From DASZZZ01 sp036260375 (GTDB lineage: Bacteria; Actinomycetota; CADDZG01; WHSQ01): a stretch of 39,548 nt of DNA. Shown here in pieces: positions 1-7,362 of the stretch (position 1 is the first letter of the stretch; each line of letters starts with the position of its first letter). A model generated the notes under the pieces. It searched no databases. It had not been told where the DNA came from and worked only from the letters and a program-made list of their open reading frames with translations. Position numbers and translations under genes: made by a program. Where the stretch lies: the NCBI GenBank assembly GCA_036260375.1, contig DASZZZ010000101.1, positions 1 through 39,548 of the forward strand. The letters run 5' to 3'.

Positions 1-2524
1 CGCCCTGCGCGCTGGCGCCGTCGACGACCGCGACCGCCGCGGGCGCCGGCTGTCCGGAGTCGTTGTCGAGCACGCCGGGGGCCGCGACGTCGAGCGTCGT
101 GTTGCGGGCGGCGACGTAGGAGTCGTCGGTCGCGGTCGGGACGAGCCTGAGGTCGAGGCACCATCCATTGGCGATCGTCCCGGCGTCGCCCTGGGAGTCG
201 TCGACGACGAAGAGCCTCCACGTCCCGCCCGCGTCGGTCCCGCCGAACACGGAGTCGAACGTCGCGGATCCCGCCGGCGCCGGCGCGCCGTACGGACCCG
301 CGGGTGCGGGAGCGGGAAACTCGTCACCGCCCACGTAGTCCGCGGGGCGCGACGTCACCGACGTCCCCGCGGCGCCCCACCCGCCGAGAGTGTCGGCGAT
401 GGCGCCCGCGGCGGAGTCGTCGAACGTGACCGTCACGTTCGACGTCGCGGTGTTGGGCGGCGAGCCGCCACCGGCGTCCGACACCACGACCATGGCGTCG
501 TCTTCGGGGCCGACCAGCAGGACGTCGACGTCGTCGGAGAACGCGTGCGAGACGTTCTTCAGCGTGACGGCGACCTTGCCGACCGTCCCGGCCCCGCTCG
601 GCACGAAGACCTTCGACGGATAAGGAGTGGCGCGGCCGGTCTCTCCGGGTCCGGCGGGGTCGCCGATCGGGAACGCGCCGGTGTTGCAGAACGTCGTCCC
701 GGTGCCCGTCGTCGGGTCGTTGACCTCCTGGGAGACCGTGTCCGAGCTGAGGTTGAACGACCCCGGGCTGCCGCCGTAGAAGGCGCCGATCGTGTGCGTG
801 CCCTCCGTGAGTGCGTCCGTGGTGAACGTCGCGCGGCCGTTGCCGCCGAGCGCGACGGGGCCCGCGAGGACGGTCGAGCCGTTCTTGAACGTCACCGAGC
901 CCGTCGTCACGTCGGCGCTGGTGTCGCTGCGCGTGACGTGCGCGGTGAAGGTGACGTCGTCGCCCGTGAAGCTGGGATTCGCCGACGACGTCAACGACGT
1001 CGTCGTCGCGGCGTCGCTCGTCGTCGTGAAGTCGAGGCACCAGCCGCCCGCGACCGTCCCGTTGTCGCTCAACGAGTCGTCCTGGACGAGAAGCTGCCAC
1101 GTGCCGTTGGGATCGGCTCCGGCGAACACGGACGAGAGCGTGGCCGACCCGGTGGGCGCGGGATGCGAGTACGGACCCGCGGGCGCGGGCGCCGAGAACG
1201 CATCGGTCCCGTCGTCGAAGTTCGCGGGACGCCAGCTCTTGCTGGTGCCCGCCGCTCCCCAACCGCCGGTCGCGTCCGCGAGACCGGACGCGGCGTCGTC
1301 GTCGAACGTCACCGTGATCCCGGACGCCGACGTCCCGCTCGGCGGGCCGCCTCCCGCGTCCGACACGACGACGAACTTCTGGCCGCCGGGTCCGACGAGC
1401 AGCACGTCCATGTCGTCGGGGAACGGATGCGTCACGTTCTTCAACGACACGGTCACCTTCGACAACGCACCCAGCTCCGACACGAAGATCCTCGACGGAT
1501 ACGGGGTCGCGGCACCCGTCGTCACGGCCACGGACCCCGTGTTGCAGAACGTGCTTCCGGTGCGCGTCGTGCGGTTGTCGACCGTCTGCGACATCGAGCC
1601 GTTGCTCGTGGCGAACGACGACGTGCCGTTGTAGGCGGCCGTGATCGTGTGGCGGCCCTCGGTCAGCGCAGACGTCGAGAACGTCGCGCGCCCCGACGCG
1701 TTGAGCGGAACGTTCGCGGCGAGCGTCGTGCCGCCCTCGCTGAACGTCACGGTCCCCGCGGTGACGTTCGCGCTGTCACTGGTCTTGGTCACGTGCGCGG
1801 TGAACGTCACGGAGTCGCCGGTGAAGGACGGGTTCGCCGACGACGTCACCGCGGTCGACGTGCTCGCGGCGGCCGCGGTAGTGACGTTCAGCGACCAGCC
1901 CCCGGAGATCGACGTCGGGTCGCCGATGCAGTCGTCCGTCAGATACAGGCTCCAGGTGCCGTTCGCGCTCGCCCCGTTGAACACGCTGGCGAACGTCTTG
2001 GCCTCGGTGGGAGCGGCGTGGTCGTAGGGACCCGCGGGCGCGGGCGACGGGAAGACGTCGGGCTCGGCCGTGTAGTCGGTGGGTCGCGCGGTGACGGGGC
2101 TCGAGGGCCACGCACCGGTCTGCGGCAGCGTCGACCCGGCCGCGTCGGTGAGCGTCACGGTCGCGCCGGACTGGATGAACGCCGAGCCGCTGTCCGACAA
2201 CGGGATGAACTTCTGGCCGCCGGGCCCGACGAGCAGCACGTCGACGTCGTTGTTCCACCCCGAGAGCCCGTGCAGCGTGATCGCGACCTCGCTGATCGTC
2301 CCGGTCTGGCCCGACACCGCGATGTTCGACGGGTACGTCGACGGCAGCGTGCGGCCGTTGCCGCACACCGCGGGACCCTCTGCGCCGGTGATCGGAGTCG
2401 TGTTGGAGAACGTCGCCGCGCGCGCGGGGGCCGCGGCGACCAGCGGGATCAGCGACCCCACCACGCACGCGATCGCCGCGAGAGCCAAAGGCCGCCGCGT
2501 CGAACGCGACCGGGCAGGGCCACC
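1..2524 (-). CDS. Secreted multidomain protein with alternating P-domain-like and Ig-like modules (partial, runs off left edge)
   Basis: About 841 residues are visible and no stop is reached. An Arg-rich start and hydrophobic stretch ending near PARA (residues 1-35) form a signal peptide. Three P-domain-like modules follow (about 37-218, 322-500, 605-795), each with 'DVLLVGPG/PE' in the middle and a 'GTW.L...D....G....GW' ending typical of the proprotein convertase P domain. They alternate with two Ig-like modules (about 222-315, 505-600; 'SSANPSFTGD..TFTAHVT') of the bacterial Ig-like Big_3 kind. The last residues ('NTTLDVAAPGVLDNDSG') start a cadherin-like tandem repeat. No protease domain is visible, so a surface or adhesin role is inferred. 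Start is uncertain: GTG at 2524 is the only in-frame start near the signal peptide, while a well-placed AGGAGG and ATG at 2534 lie one base out of frame (see findings). Confidence 0.8.
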
Positions 2525-2540
2525 GTGGGACATGGATTGC

Positions 2541-2546
2541 CTCCTA
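2541..2546 (-). promoter_or_regulatory. Shine-Dalgarno AGGAGG pointing at an out-of-frame ATG (2534)
   Basis: On the minus strand AGGAGG is followed by CAATCC and then ATG at 2534. Spacing is ideal for that ATG, which enters a frame with no signal peptide. The in-frame GTG at 2524 is 16 bases from the AGGAGG, which is too far for normal use. Confidence 0.6.
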
Positions 2547-2639
2547 GAGGAAAGAACCGGTAGCTCAGTATCGAGAGCGCAGCGCGTGGCGTCTACGGGG
2601 TTGGTTGGTTACCGCGTAGTAGCAGATTGCGTTAACTCC

Positions 2640-2657
2640 CCCTACCGCTCGGTAGGG
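2640..2657. promoter_or_regulatory. 18-bp palindrome, probable TetR-type operator
   Basis: CCCTACCG-CT-CGGTAGGG is a perfect 8-bp inverted repeat with a 2-base centre in the divergent region between the P-domain protein and the phosphodiesterase. TetR-family operators in actinobacteria often have this CTACCG..CGGTAG form. The regulator is not encoded in the window. Function is inferred from symmetry and position only. Confidence 0.45.
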
Positions 2658-2782
2658 CGGGCGACCTCGCGGTCGCGCGCGTTCGCCGTCGTCGCGGGGC
2701 GCGCGTCTGCGACCGCGACGACCGTTCGGCGGACGCCACGCGACGCGGACGGGGCGCAGCGACGTCACGCGGCACGCCCCAC

Positions 2783-2788
2783 TAACAT
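2783..2788 (+). promoter_or_regulatory. -10 box TAACAT for leaderless phosphodiesterase mRNA
   Basis: TAACAT lies 7 nt before ATG 2796, so transcription would start at about the A of the start codon. It also overlaps an earlier in-frame ATG (2787), which argues for 2796 as the true start. Confidence 0.5.
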
Positions 2789-2795
2789 GAGCGGC

Positions 2796-4424
2796 ATGCC
2801 GTCTCGCGCCGTCGTCGCCGGTCTCGACGGGGCCGCGTGGCACCTCCTCGAGCCCATGATCGAGGACGGCGTCATGCCGCGCCTCGCGTCGCTGCGCGCG
2901 CGGGGGGCGTCGGGCCGGCTCCGGTCCACGGTGCCCACCTACACGCCGCCCGCGTGGACGTCCGCGTTCACGGGCGTGAACCCCGGCCGCCACGGCGTCT
3001 ACGGCTTCGTCGAGGGCCACGCGCAGAGCGAACGCGCCGAGCTCGTGCACTCGGGCAAGGTGCGCGCGCCGACCGTGTGGCGGGTCGCCAACGCGCAGGA
3101 CGCGCGCGCCGGCGTCTACAACGTGCCGCTCACGTACCCGCCCCAGGGGCTCGACGGCTGGATGGTGTCGGGGATGATGACGCCGGGCTACGGCGAGCGG
3201 CTCGAGGGGTTCGCGGCGCGGGGGCCGGACGGCGTGTCGCCCGGACTCGAGCGCGACATCCAGCGGTGGGCCCCCGGCTACGTCGTCGACGTCAGCGCCA
3301 ACTACGAGCAGGACTGGCGCGACGAGGCCCTGTGCCGGCGCGCGCTCGCGTCGATCCGCCAGCGCCGCACCGTGCTCGAGCGGCTCCTCGAGAGCGACCC
3401 CGTCGACGTCGTGTTCGCGGTGCTCGAGGCCCCCGACCGCCTCCAGCACGTCTACTACCGCTACATGGATCCGCGCGACGAGCTGTTCGACACGCCCGCG
3501 GCGCGCGCCATCCGTCCGCACGTCCACGAGTGCTTCGCGGCGATGGACGAGATCGTCGGCGCGCTCGAGGACTACGCCGGCGTCGACGGCGGAGTGCTCG
3601 TGTGCTCCGACCACGGGTTCACCGCCTGGGAGGTCAGCGTCCACGTCAACGCGCTGCTCGAACGGTGGGGCTACCTGGCGCTCAGGCGCGGGGCGCGCGC
3701 GCTGCAGAGCGGCGCGGTGCGCAAGCTCGTGCCGCTCGCGAAGCGCGTCCTCCCGCGCAAGCTGGCGCGCGACGCGAAGGGACGCACGTTCGCGGCGATC
3801 GACTGGGGGCGCACGCGCGCGTTCGCGTCGCCGATCCCGCAGCAGGGCGTGTTCGTCAACGTGCGAGGGCGCGAGCGCTTCGGGATCGTCCCGCCGGACG
3901 AGCTCGCGGCGGTCAAGGACGACCTCGTCGCCCGCTTCGAGGCGCTCACCGGCCCGGACGGCCGCCGCGTCGCCGACCGGGTGTGGCGCTCGGAGGACGT
4001 GTTCGAGGGCGACGCGCTCGACGGCGCGCCCGACGTCCTGCCGGTGCTCGCCGGCCACCGCTACGAGCTCGACGACGAGCTGTTCCACCGGGAGCCGTTC
4101 ACCGACGTCTCGACGATGCCGCGCGGCGTCCACCACCCCGACGGGATCGTCGTCGTCGCGGGGGCCGGGGCGCGCGCCGGCGCGCGCCTCGACGCGCACG
4201 TGACCGACGTGATGCCGACGCTGCTGTACCAGGCCGGGCTCGCGGTCCCCGAGGGCCTCGACGGGGCCGTGATCGACGCCGCGTTCGAGCCGGAATGGCG
4301 CGCGGATCGGCCCGTCCGGACGGTCGCACCCCTATCATCGGCGGAGACGAGCGACGTCTCGCCGTACTCCGCCGACGAGGAGGCGATCATCGAGGAGTCC
4401 CTGCGGGGGCTCGGCTACCTGTAG
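2796..4424 (+). CDS. Type I phosphodiesterase / nucleotide pyrophosphatase family protein (alkaline phosphatase superfamily)
   Basis: 542 residues in the normal AlkP-superfamily order. The first metal Asp is in 'AGLDGA' (about residue 9), the nucleophile region is 'TYTPPAWTSAFTG' with 'NPGRHGVYGF' after it, the middle Asp/His pair is in 'EAPDRLQHVYY', then 'CSDHGF', and the last His is in 'GVHHPDG'. The family hydrolyses phosphodiesters or phosphomonoesters with two metal ions; the substrate here cannot be read. No signal peptide is evident. The C-terminus is 'ESLRGLGYL', shared with two other hydrolases in this window. The start at 2796 is chosen because TAACAT sits 7 nt upstream; ATG 2787 would add three residues. 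It is followed after 2 bases by the WbaP-like gene, so it probably belongs to surface-polymer synthesis. Confidence 0.88.
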   Translation: MPSRAVVAGLDGAAWHLLEPMIEDGVMPRLASLRARGASGRLRSTVPTYTPPAWTSAFTGVNPGRHGVYGFVEGHAQSERAELVHSGKVRAPTVWRVANAQDARAGVYNVPLTYPPQGLDGWMVSGMMTPGYGERLEGFAARGPDGVSPGLERDIQRWAPGYVVDVSANYEQDWRDEALCRRALASIRQRRTVLERLLESDPVDVVFAVLEAPDRLQHVYYRYMDPRDELFDTPAARAIRPHVHECFAAMDEIVGALEDYAGVDGGVLVCSDHGFTAWEVSVHVNALLERWGYLALRRGARALQSGAVRKLVPLAKRVLPRKLARDAKGRTFAAIDWGRTRAFASPIPQQGVFVNVRGRERFGIVPPDELAAVKDDLVARFEALTGPDGRRVADRVWRSEDVFEGDALDGAPDVLPVLAGHRYELDDELFHREPFTDVSTMPRGVHHPDGIVVVAGAGARAGARLDAHVTDVMPTLLYQAGLAVPEGLDGAVIDAAFEPEWRADRPVRTVAPLSSAETSDVSPYSADEEAIIEESLRGLGYL

Positions 4425-4426
4425 CC

Positions 4427-5887
4427 GTGGCACAGCCCGCGACCGCCGTCGAGCCCCCCGAGGCGCCACAGCGCCGTCCACTCCAGCGGCGGAGCTTCAA
4501 GCGCATCGCGCTGCGCGTCGCAGTCGACGCGCTCGCGGTGTCCGCCGCGCTGTTCCTCGCGTCCGCCATCCGTTTCGAGACGTTCTTCGACGGCGCGCCA
4601 AGCCGGGACCTCGACTACACCGTCGTGACGCTGCTGGCGACGCCCGCGTGGATCGTCTTGTTCTGGCTCTACGGCCTCTACGAGCCGCGCCAGGTGCTGA
4701 GCCCCGTCAACGAGTTCAAGCAGGTGTTCCACGGCGTCGTCGCGGGATCCGTGCTCGTGTTCGTGGCGGACTCGATCCTGCGGCTGAACCTGGCGCGGGG
4801 GTGGGCGCTGATCGCGATGGGATGCGGCTTCGTGCTCGTCGGAGGGGAACGCCTCGTCGTGCGCAAGCTCCTTCACTTCATGCGGAGGCGCGGTGGCGAC
4901 GCGACGCGCACGATCGTGCTCGGCGCCAACCACGAGGCGCGCACCGTGGCGCGCACGCTCGAGCGCGAGGGATGGCTCGGCTACCGCATCGTCGGGTTCG
5001 TCGACGACCGCCTCCCGCCCGGCGAGGAGGTCGTGAACGGGCACGAAGTCCTCGGCTCGACCGCGGAGCTGCGCGACATCGTCGAACGATACCGGCCGAC
5101 GCTCGTGCTCGTCGCCGCCTCGGCGTACGACGCGCCGCGCCTCAACCGGCTCTTCTGGGAGCTGCAGGACGCCGACGTCGACCTCCAGGTGACGTCGGGG
5201 ACGATCGACCTCATGGCGTCGCGCATGATCGTGCAGTCGGTCGCCGGGGTGCCGCTGTTCTACGTCCGCCGCACGGGCATGGACAAGGCGCAGCGCGCGC
5301 TCAAGCGCACGCTCGACGTCGTCGGCTCGCTCGCCGGGCTCGTCGCGCTGTCGCCGCTGCTCGTCGGGATCGCGCTGTGGATCAAGCGCGACTCCCCCGG
5401 CCCCGTCTTCTTCGGCCAGGTGCGCGTCGGGCGCGACGGACGTCCGTTCAAGCTGTGGAAGTTCCGCACGATGGTCGTGGACGCGGAGGAGCGCCGCGCC
5501 GAGCTCGAGCACATGTCGCAGGGGCCGGGGCTGCTGTTCAAGCTGAAGGAGGACCCGCGCGTGACGGGCGCGGGCAGGACGCTGCGGCGCTATTCGCTCG
5601 ACGAGCTCCCGCAGCTGTGGAACGTGCTGCGCGGCGAGATGAGCCTCGTGGGGCCGCGGCCCGCGCTCCCGACGGAGGTCGAGCAGTACGACGACTGGGT
5701 CCGCAACCGCCTCAAGGTCAAGCCGGGCATCACCGGCCTGTGGCAGGTGAGCGGGCGCACCGAGACGACGTTCGCCGACTACGTCCGCTACGACCTCTTC
5801 TACATCCAGAACTGGTCCCTGTCGCTCGACCTGTGGGTGCTGTGGCGCACGCTGCGCGCGGTGATCAGCGCCGAGGGCGCGCACTAG
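4427..5887 (+). CDS. Undecaprenyl-phosphate sugar phosphotransferase, WbaP/exopolysaccharide polyprenyl glycosylphosphotransferase type
   Basis: 486 residues. An N-terminal membrane part has several hydrophobic segments (about 25-130), followed by a nucleotide-binding-like domain ('IVLGANHEARTVARTL', about 160-270) and a C-terminal bacterial sugar transferase domain (about 285-486). The last begins with a TM segment ('VGSLAGLVALSPLL') and contains 'KLWKFRTM', 'RRYSLDELPQLWNVLRGEMS', 'LVGPRP' and 'KPGITGLWQVSGR', the family catalytic signatures. It would transfer hexose-1-phosphate from a UDP-sugar to undecaprenyl phosphate and so start a lipid-linked polysaccharide. The GTG start lies 2 bases after the preceding stop, so the two genes are probably co-transcribed. 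The sugar (glucose, galactose or other) cannot be told. Confidence 0.93.
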   Translation: MAQPATAVEPPEAPQRRPLQRRSFKRIALRVAVDALAVSAALFLASAIRFETFFDGAPSRDLDYTVVTLLATPAWIVLFWLYGLYEPRQVLSPVNEFKQVFHGVVAGSVLVFVADSILRLNLARGWALIAMGCGFVLVGGERLVVRKLLHFMRRRGGDATRTIVLGANHEARTVARTLEREGWLGYRIVGFVDDRLPPGEEVVNGHEVLGSTAELRDIVERYRPTLVLVAASAYDAPRLNRLFWELQDADVDLQVTSGTIDLMASRMIVQSVAGVPLFYVRRTGMDKAQRALKRTLDVVGSLAGLVALSPLLVGIALWIKRDSPGPVFFGQVRVGRDGRPFKLWKFRTMVVDAEERRAELEHMSQGPGLLFKLKEDPRVTGAGRTLRRYSLDELPQLWNVLRGEMSLVGPRPALPTEVEQYDDWVRNRLKVKPGITGLWQVSGRTETTFADYVRYDLFYIQNWSLSLDLWVLWRTLRAVISAEGAH

Positions 5888-5922
5888 CGCGCGGCGCCGC
5901 GGCGCGCGCCGCCGCGCGGCGG

Positions 5923-5928
5923 TAGTCT
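5923..5928 (+). promoter_or_regulatory. -10 box TAGTCT upstream of the short leader ORF
   Basis: TAGTCT lies 6 nt before ATG 5935, the same geometry as the other leaderless starts in the window. Transcription would begin at about the ATG of the 18-codon leader ORF rather than at the ACT-domain gene. Confidence 0.45.
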
Positions 5929-5934
5929 CGGGGC

Positions 5935-5991
5935 ATGCGCCCGAGCCCGCGACACGGGGGCCGCGCCCCCGAGGCATCCTCCGATGCTTGA
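5935..5991 (+). CDS. Short upstream ORF (18 codons) overlapping the ACT-domain gene start
   Basis: Reads MRPSPRHGGRAPEASSDA and stops at TGA 5989-5991, overlapping the next gene's ATG (5984) by 8 nt in a different frame. It has its own leaderless-type promoter. A GC hairpin (GGGGGC/GCCCCC, about 5956-5970) and a second small stem (GCATC/GATGC, about 5974-5987) lie inside it. It may be a leader peptide coupling translation of the ACT gene. It could also be chance, or the result of a base error that separated it from the ACT frame. Confidence 0.4.
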   Translation: MRPSPRHGGRAPEASSDA

Positions 5992-6361
5992 GGAGATCGT
6001 CGTCGCGCTCGACCGGGAGGAGGGCGCGCTCGCGCGCATCGGCGAGCTGCTCGGGCACGCCGGCGTCAACATCGAGACGCTGTCGGCGACGACGCTGGAG
6101 GGGCGCGCCATCGTCCATCTCGTCGTCGACGACGGCGACGACGCCGCCGAGGCGCTGAAGGCGAACGGCTTCCACGTCGCCGCGGCGCGGCCGGTCCTCG
6201 CGGTGACCCTCGACGACCGGCCCGGCGAGCTCGGCCGCTACTGCCGGCGGCTCGCGGACGCCGGCGTCACGATCTCCGCCGCCTACGTCGCGCGGCGCGG
6301 TGCGGGCGACACCGAGCTGATCTTCGCAGTCGACGACATCGAGGGCGCCCGCCGCGCCTGA
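5984..6361 (+). CDS. Tandem ACT-domain protein
   Basis: 125 residues with two ACT-like halves. The first (about 3-65) has 'REEGALARIGELLGHAGVN'; the second (about 70-125) has 'DDRPGELGRYCRRLADAGV'. ACT domains bind amino acids or other small ligands and usually regulate an attached or partner enzyme. There is no catalytic domain, so a ligand-sensing or partner-regulating role is inferred; which ligand is unknown. No strong Shine-Dalgarno precedes ATG 5984 (only GAGG 9 nt away), and the overlap with the short upstream ORF suggests termination-reinitiation. Confidence 0.85.
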   Translation: MLEEIVVALDREEGALARIGELLGHAGVNIETLSATTLEGRAIVHLVVDDGDDAAEALKANGFHVAAARPVLAVTLDDRPGELGRYCRRLADAGVTISAAYVARRGAGDTELIFAVDDIEGARRA

Positions 6362-6368
6362 TCTCCCG

Positions 6369-6384
6369 GCAAACGTCGGTTTGC
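6369..6384. repeat. Inverted repeat GCAAAC-GTCG-GTTTGC
   Basis: A perfect 6-bp stem with a 4-base loop lies just after the ACT gene and 7 bp before the -35 box of the next promoter. There is no T-run. It could be an operator for the promoter at 6391 or a weak terminator. Confidence 0.4.
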
Positions 6385-6390
6385 ACAGGG

Positions 6391-6418
6391 TTGACTTTTC
6401 TGTTGACACGGGTACAAT
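6391..6418 (+). promoter_or_regulatory. Strong sigma-A type promoter (TTGACT - 16 bp - TACAAT)
   Basis: TTGACT at 6391-6396 and TACAAT at 6413-6418 are separated by 16 bp in an unusually AT-rich island. A second TTGACA (6403-6408) is too close to pair with this -10. GTTGA and TCAAC flank the -10 region as an inverted repeat (6402-6423). This is the best consensus promoter in the window. Expected transcription start is about 6425. Confidence 0.75.
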
Positions 6419-6427
6419 TCAACGGGT

Positions 6428-6504
6428 GACGAGTTGGGGGGACTCGTCGAGACGAACGGGGGGGTCGTCCGCACGCCGCCGGCCCGCGCACGACGGCGCG
6501 GGCC
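6428..6504 (+). promoter_or_regulatory. Structured 5' leader with two hairpins
   Basis: Hairpin 1 is GACGAGT-TGGGGGG-ACTCGTC (6428-6448), 7 bp, within a few bases of the expected transcript start. Hairpin 2 is GGCCCGCGC-ACGACG-GCGCGGGCC (6481-6504), 9 bp. A Shine-Dalgarno (GGAGGGGG, 6513-6520) and ATG 6528 follow. The roughly 100-nt leader matches no riboswitch I know. Confidence 0.5.
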
Positions 6505-6527
6505 CGGGCGTCGGAGGGGGATCCACG

Positions 6528-6710
6528 ATGACCACGAGCGACCGCGCGACGCTCGCGCCGCCGGCTCCGGCCGAGCGGCCCGGGCCGGACACACTCTACG
6601 ACTGCGCCGACACGCTCGAGGCGCTGGCGTTCATCCGCGACCGCTGCCTCACGCCGCCGTCGCGCCCCGCCCCCGTCGCGGTGCCCGCGCCGCTCGCGTC
6701 CGCTCGCTGA
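6528..6710 (+). CDS. 60-residue protein of unknown function
   Basis: The protein is Pro/Ala-rich at both ends with a central predicted helix 'LYDCADTLEALAFIRDRC' carrying two Cys 15 residues apart. I recognise no family. The case for a real gene rests on the strong promoter, the GGAGGGGG site 7 bases before the ATG, GC-rich third positions throughout, and an intrinsic-type hairpin after the stop. The two Cys and the acidic helix could suit a small regulator or a metal/redox site, but nothing proves this. Confidence 0.65.
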   Translation: MTTSDRATLAPPAPAERPGPDTLYDCADTLEALAFIRDRCLTPPSRPAPVAVPAPLASAR

Positions 6711-6784
6711 GCGGGGGCGCGGCCGCACCCGCATCGCGCGCCCGGCACCGTGCGCACGAATGACGACCGTGTCCGGCGCGCGCC

Positions 6785-6808
6785 GAGGGCCCGCCGAAGC
6801 GGGCCCTC
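6785..6808. terminator. Bidirectional terminator-like hairpin
   Basis: GAGGGCCCGC-CGAA-GCGGGCCCTC is a perfect 10-bp stem with a 4-base loop, midway between the convergent 60-residue gene and the DUF4383 gene. No U-tract follows on either strand, as is common in high-GC actinobacteria. Confidence 0.65.
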
Positions 6809-6829
6809 GTACGACGTCGCGGGCGTCGG

Positions 6830-7258
6830 TCAGGCCGCCGCCGCGGGACGGCGCGCCACGGTCGCCCCGGCGGTGCCGAAGTACAGCGACAGCGCTCCGG
6901 AGGCGAGGTGCAGCCAGTTGTCGGCCCCGTCGGCGCCGCCCTCGATCGCGAGCCACTCGAGCAGGCCGGCGAAACCGAGGACCGCGGTCAGCAGGTACAC
7001 GACGCCGATGATCGTGTTGACGTTCTTGGCGGCGTCGTGCCGGCGCGACGAAGCGACCCACAGCGCGCCGACCGCGAGGTGGACGATGTTGTGCAGCGGG
7101 TTCAGCGGGAAGACGAGCAGCTTCTCGTTGAACGTGCTCCCGGCGAACTCGTCGAAGCCCGTCACGGCGAACCCGACGATCCCGATCAGCAGGTAGACGA
7201 CTCCGAACACCAACGCGAACATCTGTGCGGGAGTCCGGGTGGTGGCAGCTCGTGCCAT
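6830..7258 (-). CDS. DUF4383 membrane protein
   Basis: 142 residues with four hydrophobic helices (about 12-35, 55-72, 83-103, 115-133). 'NPLHNIVHLAVGALWV' and 'NWLHLASGALSLYFG' are the paired His motifs of DUF4383, a small actinobacterial membrane family of unknown function. The ATG is preceded by GGAAGGGGG. A TATATG box lies about 30 nt upstream (near 7290 on the minus strand). It is transcribed alone; the phosphodiesterase gene behind it ends 104 bases upstream. Confidence 0.88.
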   Translation of the reverse strand: MARAATTRTPAQMFALVFGVVYLLIGIVGFAVTGFDEFAGSTFNEKLLVFPLNPLHNIVHLAVGALWVASSRRHDAAKNVNTIIGVVYLLTAVLGFAGLLEWLAIEGGADGADNWLHLASGALSLYFGTAGATVARRPAAAA

Positions 7259-7362
7259 GTGGTGCCCCCTTCCTTGCAGGGATGAGACCCGTCATATACC
7301 TCGTGCCGGTTCGGCCTACACGGACCGGATGGATTGCTCTCGGGCGAACCCGTGCGGGCGGG

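Noticed and set aside
2565..4199. Long minus-strand open frames opposite the phosphodiesterase and many other genes
   Set aside because: High GC keeps antisense frames open. Their translations are Arg/His/Val-rich, lack family motifs, and the opposite strand has clear conserved proteins.
4331..4336. TATCAT as a promoter for the WbaP-like gene
   Set aside because: It is inside the phosphodiesterase coding sequence, about 90 nt from the GTG, and the two genes are only 2 bases apart, so co-transcription is simpler.
2837..5887. A single long frame joining the phosphodiesterase region to the WbaP-like gene
   Set aside because: The first 520 codons are an Arg/Ala-rich shadow of the phosphodiesterase in another frame. 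The real gene begins at GTG 4427 after the TAG at 4422-4424.
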